DNA from: Pseudomonadota bacterium
GTDB taxonomy: Bacteria > Pseudomonadota > Alphaproteobacteria > Rhizobiales > Methylopilaceae
NCBI GenBank assembly: GCA_023389135.1
Contig: JAEWEX010000395.1
Span: 1 to 6,693 of the forward strand
Direction of reading: 5' to 3'
Length of the DNA stretch: 6,693 bases
Part shown: positions 1 to 5,224 of the stretch, piece after piece
Position numbering within the stretch: the stretch's first letter is position 1
Layout of the letters: every line of letters starts with the position of its first letter
Position numbers and translations under genes: made by a program
Notes under the pieces: generated by a model
Seen by the model: the letters and a program-made list of their open reading frames with translations, nothing else
The model's database searches: none
Told to the model about the DNA's origin: nothing

Positions 1-809
1 ACCCACAGCCTGAGCCGCCCGGCCGCCACCAGCAGCGTCTCCAGGCCGTGGACCAGTTCGTCCACGGCGATATCCGCCGGCAGGGCGGACGCGGCGTCGC
101 GGAGCTGACCAGCGAGCGCGGCCATGCCCGACATCTCCAGCCAGCGCGCGTGGCGCGCCAGCTCGTCGGCCAGCATCGAGGACAGCAGCCCCGGCGACGC
201 CGAGCCGCGCACCGCATGCAGGCGGATGAGGAACATCACCTCGGCGAGCCCCATCAGGAAGCCGGAAGCCTGCAGGCGGCCGGCAATGGCGCCCATGGCC
301 GGAAGGCGCTGAGCCGTCAGCGCGGCCACGGCCGGGGGCGGATCCATGAGCGAGGCGGCCGACAGCGCGTCGCAGGCGGCAAGGAACGCCGAGCCGGGAT
401 GGCGCGCCGCGGTCGGCGATGCGGGTTTCGCGGACGGGGCCGTCAGCCGCGCGCGCGCGCCACCCGACGCCAGCAGCGCGCGGCCGACGCGCGCCAGCGC
501 ATCCAGGTCCCGCACGCGGCCGACCACGTTGGTCGGTCCGTCGGCCTCGGACATGTCGCCATGGTAAAGACAGACATAGTTGCCGAACGAGGCGTAGCCG
601 ACATCGCCGGTGACGGGCTCGCGCCGGTTCTCGTGCCAGTGGAAGAACGGCACCGGCACGCAGAACTCCGCCCCGGCGGTCTGGGTATGGACGGCCACGG
701 TCGGGTGGGGCGTGCAGGCCAGCAGCGCGGCGGTGAGGCCGGGCGCGCCCGCAGTGTCGAGATCGATCTCCAGCGGCTCGTCATCCACCGTCAGAACCAG
801 CGCGGTCAC
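1..809 (-). CDS. Cyclophilin-like (DUF3830-type) domain protein, 3' end outside window
   Basis: An open frame of 269 codons runs off the left edge without a stop. Residues about 1-100 look like the cyclophilin-like fold of the DUF3830 group: a beta-rich start, then GDVGYASFGNYVCLY (68-82) and PTNVVGRV (92-99), a strand and turn pattern typical of that family. An HWHEN stretch at 57-61 is less usual. From about residue 100 the protein becomes alanine- and leucine-rich and probably helical, and I do not recognise this part. There is no signal peptide or membrane segment, so it should be cytoplasmic. The GTG start is supported by a strong Shine-Dalgarno and by a GTGA overlap with the ATPase stop, indicating translational coupling. 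Position as fourth gene of the transporter operon suggests a role tied to the imported compound; binding or enzymatic activity is unknown. Fold assignment is moderate; function is not assigned. Confidence 0.62.
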   Translation of the reverse strand, partial: MTALVLTVDDEPLEIDLDTAGAPGLTAALLACTPHPTVAVHTQTAGAEFCVPVPFFHWHENRREPVTGDVGYASFGNYVCLYHGDMSEADGPTNVVGRVRDLDALARVGRALLASGGARARLTAPSAKPASPTAARHPGSAFLAACDALSAASLMDPPPAVAALTAQRLPAMGAIAGRLQASGFLMGLAEVMFLIRLHAVRGSASPGLLSSMLADELARHARWLEMSGMAALAGQLRDAASALPADIAVDELVHGLETLLVAAGRLRLW

Positions 810-1597
810 GCCACATCCTCCGCCGCCGGGCCGTGGGCGAGCGAGAAGCCCAGATGGTCCAGGATCTCCGCCTTGTAGCGGCCGTAGCGCTGGCTCTCCA
901 CGACCTCCAGGTCGCGCGGGCGCGGCAGGTCGATGGGGATGTCGGCGAGGATGCGGCCGGGCCGGCCCGACAGCACGATCACGCGGTCCGCCATCAGCAC
1001 CGCCTCGTCCACGTCGTGGGTGATGAAGATGCTGGTCATGTCCGAGCGCGCATGGATGTCGGAGACGAGACCCTGCATGCGCAGCCGCGTCAGGTAGTCC
1101 AGCGCGCCGAACGGCTCGTCCATCAGCAGCGCCTTGGGCTCGCTCATGAGCACGCGGGCGAGCTGGACCCGCTGCGCCATGCCGCCGGAGAGCTGGTAGG
1201 GATAGCTGCCCACGAACCGCTCGAGCTGCATGGTGGCCATCAGCTCGCGCGCCTTCGGCTCCCATTCCGACCGCGGGCGGCCGGCCGTGCGCGGCCCGAT
1301 GGTGATGTTCTTCCAGACATCGTACCAGGGAAACAGCGCGGGCCGCTGGAACACGTAGCCGCGATCCGACGACGGGCCGGAGAACGCCCGCCCGTCGATG
1401 GTGCAGCTGCCCTGGTAGTCGAGGTCGAAGCCCGCCACGATGCGCAGCAGCGTGGTCTTGCCGCATCCGCTGGGCCCCACGATGCACAGGAACTCGCCCG
1501 GCCGGATGACCAGCTCGTCGATCTCCAGGACGCGGATTGCCTCCTCGTCGCTGCCGAAGGTCTTGGCGATGCCGGTAAGGCTGATCTCGTAGGCCAT
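806..1597 (-). CDS. NitT/TauT-family ABC transporter ATP-binding protein
   Basis: This 263-residue cytoplasmic ATPase powers the importer. All nucleotide-binding motifs are present: Walker A GPSGCGKT (41-48), Q-loop glutamine 84 in YVFQRPALFPW, signature LSGGM (136-140) followed by AQR, Walker B ALLMDEP (156-162), D-loop region GALD (164-167) and switch histidine 194 in ITHDVDEA. The FPW after the Q-loop and the overall length match the TauB/SsuB/NrtD group. The ATG directly follows the permease TAG (TAGATG, no gap), with a modest AGGG about 7 nt upstream, so translation is probably coupled to the permease. The stop overlaps the next gene by the GTGA tetranucleotide. Family is clear. Substrate cannot be read from an ATPase, so no gene name such as tauB or ssuB is given. 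Confidence 0.96.
   Translation of the reverse strand: MAYEISLTGIAKTFGSDEEAIRVLEIDELVIRPGEFLCIVGPSGCGKTTLLRIVAGFDLDYQGSCTIDGRAFSGPSSDRGYVFQRPALFPWYDVWKNITIGPRTAGRPRSEWEPKARELMATMQLERFVGSYPYQLSGGMAQRVQLARVLMSEPKALLMDEPFGALDYLTRLRMQGLVSDIHARSDMTSIFITHDVDEAVLMADRVIVLSGRPGRILADIPIDLPRPRDLEVVESQRYGRYKAEILDHLGFSLAHGPAAEDVA
817..821 (-). promoter_or_regulatory. Shine-Dalgarno GGAGG fixing the GTG start of the DUF3830-type gene
   Basis: GGAGG lies inside the last codons of the ATPase gene, 7 nt before GTG at 809-807. The nearby ATG at 816-814 is in another frame, so the GTG is the start that fits both the frame and the spacing. Confidence 0.7.
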
Positions 1598-2392
1598 CTA
1601 CTTGCCCTGCCAGTGGAGGATGCGCCGGCTGATGGCGACGATCATCCGGTCCATGGCGTAGCCGAACACGCCGAGCAGGATCACCGCGCAGTAGACGACA
1701 TGGATGCGGAAGAACTGGGTGGCGTCGGTGATGATGTAGCCGAGGCCGCTGGGCGCCGCGATCAGCTCCGCCGCGACCACCAGCGCCCATGACAGCGACA
1801 GAGCCGTCCGCATGCCCGTGACCACGGCCGGCAGCGTGCCCGGCACCACGATGTGGCGGAACATCTGCAGCGTGGAGAAGCCGAGCCCGCGTCCGACCGC
1901 GAACAGGTCGGCGGGGATGGACCGGACGCCCTCGGACGTCTGCAGCGTCATGTAGATGAAGGCGCCGAGGAAGATCAGCGTGATCTTCGACATGCTGCCG
2001 ATGCCGAAGAAGAACACGAACAGCGGCACCAGCGCCAGCGCCGGAATGGGGCGCAGGAAGTCGATGAACGGCATGACGATGGCGCGGGCCACCGGGCTGT
2101 AGCCGGCCATCAGCCCGACGATCGAGCTGCACACCACCGCCAGCGAGAACCCGGCCAGCGCGCGGCCCATGCTGGTGATGATGTGCTCGGCAAGCGAGCG
2201 CTGGCCGTAGCCGTCCCGGATCAGGTCCGCGAACGTCGCCGCCAGCGCCTGCGGCGAGGGCAGCGACAGCGAATTGACGAGGACGAAGTTCGACGCGAGG
2301 AACCACACCACGAAGGCGGTCAGCACCGCCGTGAGGCTCAGGCGGCGCAGCCGCCTGTCGCTTTGGGCCAGCGTGGCCCTTTCCTGTGCCAT
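1598..2392 (-). CDS. NitT/TauT-family ABC transporter permease
   Basis: This 264-residue inner-membrane protein of the binding-protein-dependent permease family (BPD_transp_1) forms the translocation path, presumably as a homodimer because only one permease gene is present. Hydrophobic segments are visible near residues 20-38, 80-98, 108-130, 137-152, 190-210 and 228-248. FLRPIPALALVPLFVFFFGIG (112-132) is typical of TauC/SsuC proteins. The cytoplasmic EAA-type coupling loop is near 164-188 (GRGLG, ending in VPGTLP) and is followed by AAELIAAPSGLGYII, another hallmark of this subfamily. The ATG at 2392 has GAGG 8 nt upstream. The gene follows the binding protein after about 106 bp and abuts the ATPase gene. 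The substrate is not evident from the sequence. Confidence 0.95.
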   Translation of the reverse strand: MAQERATLAQSDRRLRRLSLTAVLTAFVVWFLASNFVLVNSLSLPSPQALAATFADLIRDGYGQRSLAEHIITSMGRALAGFSLAVVCSSIVGLMAGYSPVARAIVMPFIDFLRPIPALALVPLFVFFFGIGSMSKITLIFLGAFIYMTLQTSEGVRSIPADLFAVGRGLGFSTLQMFRHIVVPGTLPAVVTGMRTALSLSWALVVAAELIAAPSGLGYIITDATQFFRIHVVYCAVILLGVFGYAMDRMIVAISRRILHWQGK

Positions 2393-2498
2393 TCAGACGA
2401 CCTCTGGCGTCGCACGGCCGGTGACGGCCGGTGCCGGAGCCTGCGGGCGAACGCGGCGCAGATCAACCTGCGCGCGCGCCGCCCGAAAGGCGAGGAAC
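2393..2498 (-). other. Intercistronic spacer with hairpins between binding protein and permease genes
   Basis: This is the only sizeable gap in the leftward operon. It holds a perfect tandem pair of the 10-mer acggccggtg (2414-2433), within which GGCCG-N4-CGGCC can fold. It also holds a perfect 6-bp stem with a 6-nt loop, GCGCAG/CTGCGC (2456-2473). Neither is followed by a T-run on the minus strand, so a classical terminator is not supported. Stable stems after a binding-protein gene are commonly linked to 3'-end stabilisation or partial attenuation, giving more binding protein than permease. That role is an inference here. Confidence 0.45.
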
Positions 2499-3533
2499 CT
2501 ACTTGACGGAGCAGGTGGCGCCGAACGCCTCGGCCGCGTATTTCGGCTCGAGGAATTCCTCGAAGGGCAGCACCTGCTTGAGGGTGCCCACCGAGATGAA
2601 GAACTTCGAGGCGCGGTCGAGCACCCCGCCCAGGCCCTTGCCCTCGGCTGCGCCGCACATGGTCGTGGGGCTGTCGGCCTTCACGGCGTCCTCGACGGGG
2701 AACCACTTGATCTCCTTGGCCTGGCGCGCGGCGAGGGCTGCGTCCAGGCCGGTCGCCTTGGCGACCGCATCGAGCGCCGGCTTGGGATCCTTGGCGTAGG
2801 CCTCCTGGCCTTCCTTCAGACCCTTGAGGAAGGCGACGACGCCATCGGGGTTCTTCTCCGCCCAGGTGCGGCTGACCGCATAGCCCGAGACGCTGACGCC
2901 GCCCGAGGGGGTATCGGCCATGGAAAACAGGCGCCTGCCGCCCTGGTCCTCGATCTGGAAGGTGAACGGTCCCCAGACACAGGCCATGTCGATGTCGCCG
3001 TTCAGCAGCGCGGCGGTGGCCGCCGGCGGCTGCAGGTTGAGAAGCTCGACCTCGTCGCTCTTGACGCCGTTGGCCTCGAGCATCTCCAGCAGCGGCGCAT
3101 GCACCACGGTGTTGTGGAAGAAGCCGATCTTCTTGCCCTTGAGGTCGGCGACCGCCTTCACGTCGCTCTTGGGGCCGACCATGCAGGCGTCGGAATCGCC
3201 CAGCATGCCGGTGGTCACGATCCAGCGGATATCCTGGCCGTTGGAGCGGGCGACATAGAACGTCGCCATGCCGCCGATGCCCATGTCGATGGCGCCGCCC
3301 TGCAGCGCCGCGAACATGGCCGCGCCGGAGGTGAAGGTCTGGTATTCCAGCTTCAGGCCGTTCTTCGAAAAGGTGTCGGCGGCGACGCCGGCCCAGATGT
3401 CGTTGAGCGTCGGCTGCACGCCGACACGCAGCACGGCATCCGCGGCGGACGCCTCGGGCGGCGTGGCCAGCAGCGCGGCGAACGAGCCTGCGGCAGCAAG
3501 CAGCCCGCCCAGGACATGACGACGGATAAACAT
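2499..3533 (-). CDS. NitT/TauT-family ABC transporter substrate-binding protein
   Basis: This 344-residue periplasmic receptor captures the substrate for the importer. The N-terminus MFIRRHVLGG, then a hydrophobic stretch and ASA at 28-30, forms a signal peptide. RRHVL fits the RR-x-hydrophobic-hydrophobic core of Tat signals, though Sec export is possible. The mature part is a two-lobed NMT1/TauA-like fold: LRVGVQPTLNDIWAG opens lobe 1, then GGAIDMGIGGMATFYVARSNG, LKGKKIGFFHNTVVHAPLLEMLEANG, and NGDIDMACVWGPF in lobe 2. The mature protein has four cysteines, two near the C-terminus (MCGAA and CSVK), so a disulfide is possible. An upstream ATG at 3602 in the same frame lacks a ribosome site and would bury the signal peptide, so 3533 with its AGAGGG is preferred. 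Family members bind taurine, sulfonates, nitrate, pyrimidine precursors and other small molecules; the ligand is not predictable by eye. Confidence 0.94.
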   Translation of the reverse strand: MFIRRHVLGGLLAAAGSFAALLATPPEASAADAVLRVGVQPTLNDIWAGVAADTFSKNGLKLEYQTFTSGAAMFAALQGGAIDMGIGGMATFYVARSNGQDIRWIVTTGMLGDSDACMVGPKSDVKAVADLKGKKIGFFHNTVVHAPLLEMLEANGVKSDEVELLNLQPPAATAALLNGDIDMACVWGPFTFQIEDQGGRRLFSMADTPSGGVSVSGYAVSRTWAEKNPDGVVAFLKGLKEGQEAYAKDPKPALDAVAKATGLDAALAARQAKEIKWFPVEDAVKADSPTTMCGAAEGKGLGGVLDRASKFFISVGTLKQVLPFEEFLEPKYAAEAFGATCSVK

Positions 3534-3542
3534 CGGATGAAT

Positions 3543-3548
3543 CCCTCT
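3543..3548 (-). promoter_or_regulatory. Shine-Dalgarno AGAGGG of the binding-protein gene
   Basis: AGAGGG ends 9 nt before ATG 3533 and decides this start over the in-frame ATG at 3602. A strong hairpin begins on the very next bases upstream (3550-3571). Confidence 0.7.
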
Positions 3549-3549
3549 G

Positions 3550-3571
3550 GGTTCCGGCTCGGACCGGAACC
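3550..3571 (-). repeat. Perfect 8-bp GC-rich hairpin next to the binding-protein ribosome site
   Basis: GGTTCCGG (3550-3557) and CCGGAACC (3564-3571) are exact reverse complements with a 6-nt loop. The hairpin sits in the predicted leader of the transporter mRNA and ends one base before AGAGGG. It could protect the 5' end, keep the ribosome site open by insulating it, or be an operator. No T-run follows, so it is not a classical terminator. Confidence 0.6.
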
Positions 3572-3617
3572 AGGACGACCCTGACCCCGCCAGCCAAGCC
3601 ATTGGATCGCGCCGTTG

Positions 3618-3631
3618 TGAAAGCGCTTGCA
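3618..3631. promoter_or_regulatory. Candidate LacI-family operator O1 (transporter operon)
   Basis: TGAAAGCGCTTGCA is a near-perfect palindrome: six of seven base pairs match, with core AAGCGCTT. It has the central CG flanked by AA and TT that is typical of LacI/GalR-family operators. It overlaps the predicted start of leftward transcription, where a bound repressor would block initiation. A sister site lies at 3840-3853. Confidence 0.7.
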
Positions 3632-3635
3632 GTTT

Positions 3636-3664
3636 TCATTACATCCGTGTCGCCATACTGTCAA
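3636..3664 (-). promoter_or_regulatory. Sigma70-like promoter of the transporter operon
   Basis: On the minus strand there is an exact TTGACA (3664-3659). The -10 is either TGTAAT (3643-3638, five of six matches, 15-bp spacer) or TAATGA (3641-3636, poor match, 17-bp spacer). Predicted start is near 3629-3632, giving a leader of about 100 nt to ATG 3533. The -35 is strong; the exact -10 is uncertain. Confidence 0.55.
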
Positions 3665-3688
3665 TGCGGAGCAATCGGCGGCGACACG
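3646..3688. repeat. 9-bp inverted repeat around the leftward -35 box
   Basis: CGTGTCGCC (3646-3654) and GGCGACACG (3680-3688) are exact reverse complements separated by 25 bp. The arms flank the TTGACA, and the left arm sits in the spacer between -35 and -10. Arm centres are 34 bp apart, roughly three helical turns, so it could bind a second regulator. In GC-rich DNA of this length a chance 9-bp match is not negligible. Confidence 0.35.
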
Positions 3689-3765
3689 ACGCCGACGATG
3701 GAAATCGCGCCAATCAATGTCTGTAAATTGAGCATTTCAGCGCAAAGCACGGTATCTGCGGCCAC

Positions 3766-3787
3766 GGCGTGAGACGCACTTCACGCC
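3766..3787. repeat. 7-bp inverted repeat upstream of the rightward promoter
   Basis: GGCGTGA (3766-3772) and TCACGCC (3781-3787) are exact reverse complements with an 8-bp centre. The right arm ends 11 bp before the -35 box of the catabolic promoter, so the repeat is centred near -57 relative to the predicted start, a usual place for an activator. The GTGA-N8-TCAC spacing is too wide for CRP/FNR. Confidence 0.4.
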
Positions 3788-3798
3788 AGCGAACCGAC

Positions 3799-3827
3799 TT
3801 GACCAGACATGGAACTGGGCCTATCAA
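3799..3827 (+). promoter_or_regulatory. Sigma70-like promoter of the catabolic operon
   Basis: TTGACC (3799-3804, five of six matches to TTGACA), a 17-bp spacer, then TATCAA (3822-3827, four of six matches to TATAAT). Predicted start is near 3833-3835, just before the palindrome at 3840-3853. This placement argues that the kinase does not start at ATG 3809, which lies inside the promoter. Confidence 0.6.
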
Positions 3828-3839
3828 CCGGCCGATGTA

Positions 3840-3853
3840 TGAAATCGCTTTCT
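3840..3853. promoter_or_regulatory. Candidate LacI-family operator O2 (catabolic operon)
   Basis: TGAAATCGCTTTCT carries a GAAA-N-CG-N-TTTC palindrome typical of LacI-family sites. It matches the site at 3618-3631 in 11 of 14 positions. Its centre lies about 12 bp past the predicted transcription start, much like lacO1. It would block rightward transcription when bound. Confidence 0.68.
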
Positions 3854-3895
3854 GTCAACCGCATCCCCTTCCCGCGGCTGCGACCGGTCCCGCCG

Positions 3896-4627
3896 ATGCA
3901 AATGCACGCCACTGACGCAGCGCCGCGCGAGGCACGCACCCGCCTCGCCTTCGGCGCCATTGCCGACGATCTCACCGGCGCGGTCGAGCTCGCCAGCATC
4001 CTGGTCGCCAAGGGCGTGCGCACGGAACTGTTCGTCGGCTTGCCGCCCGCCGATGCCGCCACCGCCGCCGATGCGGCGGTCGTGGCGGTCAGAAGCCGCG
4101 TCGCACCGCCGGATCAGGCCGTCGCCACCATCCGGGAGGCGGCCCGCTGGCTCGGCCGCGGCACACCCCGCCAGGTGTTCTTCAAGTACTGCGCCACCTT
4201 CGATTCGACGCCGCAGGGCAACATCGGCTGCTGCACCGACGCGCTGATGGAGGCGACCGGCGCGACGCGCACGCTGTTCGCGCCCTCGTTTCCCGAAAAC
4301 GGGCGCACCGTCTATGCCGGCCACCTGTTCGTCTGGGACCAGCTCGTCTCCGCCTCCACCAAGCGTTTCGACCCGCTGACCCCCATGGACGACCCGGACC
4401 TGGTCGCCGTGCTCGCGGCGCAGACCTCGCGCGGCGTGGGCCTGCTGCCGCGCCGGGTCCTGGTGGCCGGCGCAGCGGCCGTCGATGCCCATCTGGACGC
4501 CTGCCGGTCGAACGGCGAGAGCTATTTCATCGCCGATGCGGTGGACGACCAAGACCTTGCCCGGCTTGCGGCGCTCACCGTCGACTGGCCGCTGATGACC
4601 GGCGGCTCCACCGTGGTCGACCACTAA
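3896..4627 (+). CDS. otnK: OtnK-type kinase, N-terminal substrate-binding half (243 aa)
   Basis: This half carries the substrate domain of DUF1537 kinases. Visible motifs are AIADDLTGA (21-29), which is the family's opening signature, FKYCATFDSTPQGNIG (96-111), FPENGRTVYAGHLFV (132-146) and DPLTPMDDPDLV. The last two are close to the OtnK subgroup. It ends with MTGGSTVVDH, just where the linker to the nucleotide domain begins. Alone it lacks the ATP domain and should be inactive unless it pairs with the other half. Earlier in-frame ATGs at 3809 and 3839 fall in or next to the promoter and operator and add unconserved residues, so ATG 3896 (or 3902) is preferred. No good Shine-Dalgarno precedes any of them, so the start is uncertain. 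Confidence 0.8.
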   Translation: MQMHATDAAPREARTRLAFGAIADDLTGAVELASILVAKGVRTELFVGLPPADAATAADAAVVAVRSRVAPPDQAVATIREAARWLGRGTPRQVFFKYCATFDSTPQGNIGCCTDALMEATGATRTLFAPSFPENGRTVYAGHLFVWDQLVSASTKRFDPLTPMDDPDLVAVLAAQTSRGVGLLPRRVLVAGAAAVDAHLDACRSNGESYFIADAVDDQDLARLAALTVDWPLMTGGSTVVDH

Positions 4628-4643
4628 CCCGCCCTGGGGCGGG
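4625..4643 (+). other. In-frame TAA followed at once by a GC-rich stem-loop
   Basis: TAA at 4625-4627 is followed with no gap by CCCGCC-CTGG-GGCGGG (4628-4643), a perfect 6-bp stem. The codons after it read PALGRERGWID in frame. A tyrosine codon (TAC or TAT) would give TAA by one change. The stem has no T-run, so it does not look like a terminator. It lies where sequencing or assembly errors are likely in GC-rich DNA. Confidence 0.6.
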
Positions 4644-4672
4644 AGCGGGGCTGGATCGACGGCGCTGCGGCC

Positions 4673-5224
4673 ATGGGCGGCGTGCCGGCGGTGGACGGTC
4701 CGGGTGCGGTCGTCTCCGGGAGCTGCTCGGACCGGACGCTCGCCCAGCTCGCGGCGTTCGAGGGCGCCGGCCACAAGGTGCTGCGCCTGGACTTGCGCGC
4801 CGGCGACGCCCGCTCGATCCTTGACGGCGTGCGCCGCTGGGCGGCGGACAATCTCGGCAACGGGCCCATCGCCATCGCCACCTCCGCCGATGTCGAGGAG
4901 GTGGCGTCGATCCAGTCCCGGATGGGACGAGACGCCTCCGCGCGCGTCGCCGAGGAGATCCTGGGAGAGACGGCGCGCATGCTGGTCGAGATGGGCGTCA
5001 GGCGGCTGGCGGTTGCCGGCGGCGAGACATCCGGAGCGGTGCTCGATGCCCTCGGCGTCCAGCGGCTCAATGTCGGCCCCTATGTGCCGCGCGGCATCGC
5101 ACTGGCCACCACGGAGCTTGCCGCCGGCCCCGTGGGCCTGTGCCTGAAATCCGGCCGCATCGGCGCCGACGACGTGTTCCTGGAGCGCCTCGCCGCGCTG
5201 GGCTCGGGAGGGGCGCATGGCTGA
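4673..5224 (+). CDS. otnK: OtnK-type kinase, C-terminal nucleotide-binding half
   Basis: This is the nucleotide domain (NBD_C type) of the DUF1537 kinase; conserved sequence in the same frame begins at 4628, just after the TAA. Motifs are VVSGSCSDRTLAQLAAF near the start, VAGGETSGAVLDALGV, and LKSGRIGADDVFLERL near the end. All are typical of the ATP-binding half of these kinases. ATG 4673 is the first methionine after the break, but no Shine-Dalgarno precedes it, so separate translation is doubtful. Restart after the upstream TAA is possible, since it would begin 46 bases downstream. The TGA stop at 5222-5224 overlaps the aldolase start by 8 bp, so ribosomes reaching this end would help translate the aldolase. 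No decay is visible inside this half. Confidence 0.7.
   Translation: MGGVPAVDGPGAVVSGSCSDRTLAQLAAFEGAGHKVLRLDLRAGDARSILDGVRRWAADNLGNGPIAIATSADVEEVASIQSRMGRDASARVAEEILGETARMLVEMGVRRLAVAGGETSGAVLDALGVQRLNVGPYVPRGIALATTELAAGPVGLCLKSGRIGADDVFLERLAALGSGGAHG

Larger units (their letters stand above)
3896..5224 (+). pseudogene. otnK: OtnK/DUF1537 acid-sugar kinase gene interrupted by one in-frame TAA
   Basis: Reading through the TAA at 4625-4627 gives one continuous frame of 442 residues plus the stop position. This is about the length expected for the two-domain DUF1537 kinases, which phosphorylate four-carbon acid sugars such as 3-oxo-tetronate using ATP. Both Pfam-type domains are present in order, N-terminal substrate domain then C-terminal nucleotide domain, and the stop falls in the linker between them. 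The frame is open on both sides and conserved motifs survive in both halves, so the break is recent, a sequencing error, or a tolerated stop. The symbol refers to the family; this cluster's real substrate may differ from 3-oxo-tetronate. Confidence 0.75.

Noticed and set aside
2456..2473. Rho-independent terminator after the binding-protein gene
   Set aside because: The stem is short and no T-run follows on the minus strand; kept only as an intercistronic hairpin.
2274..3584. Long plus-strand open frame opposite the binding-protein gene, and other long antisense frames over the transporter and catabolic genes
   Set aside because: They are by-products of GC-rich codon bias: arginine/glycine/alanine-rich translations with no motifs, while the opposite strand encodes recognisable families.
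3731..3750. Third LacI-like palindrome around tttcagcgcaaag
   Set aside because: The half-site order is inverted relative to the AA-N-CG-N-TT operator pattern and the match is poor.
3728..3758. Alternative rightward promoter with TTGAGC and a TATCTG element
   Set aside because: Spacer is 19 bp and the -10 is weak; the TTGACC-17-TATCAA promoter at 3799-3827 is better placed and better matched.
3769..3784. Possible CRP/FNR-type site in GTGA-N8-TCAC
   Set aside because: CRP-type sites need about 6 bp between TGTGA and TCACA; the spacing is 8 and outer bases do not fit.
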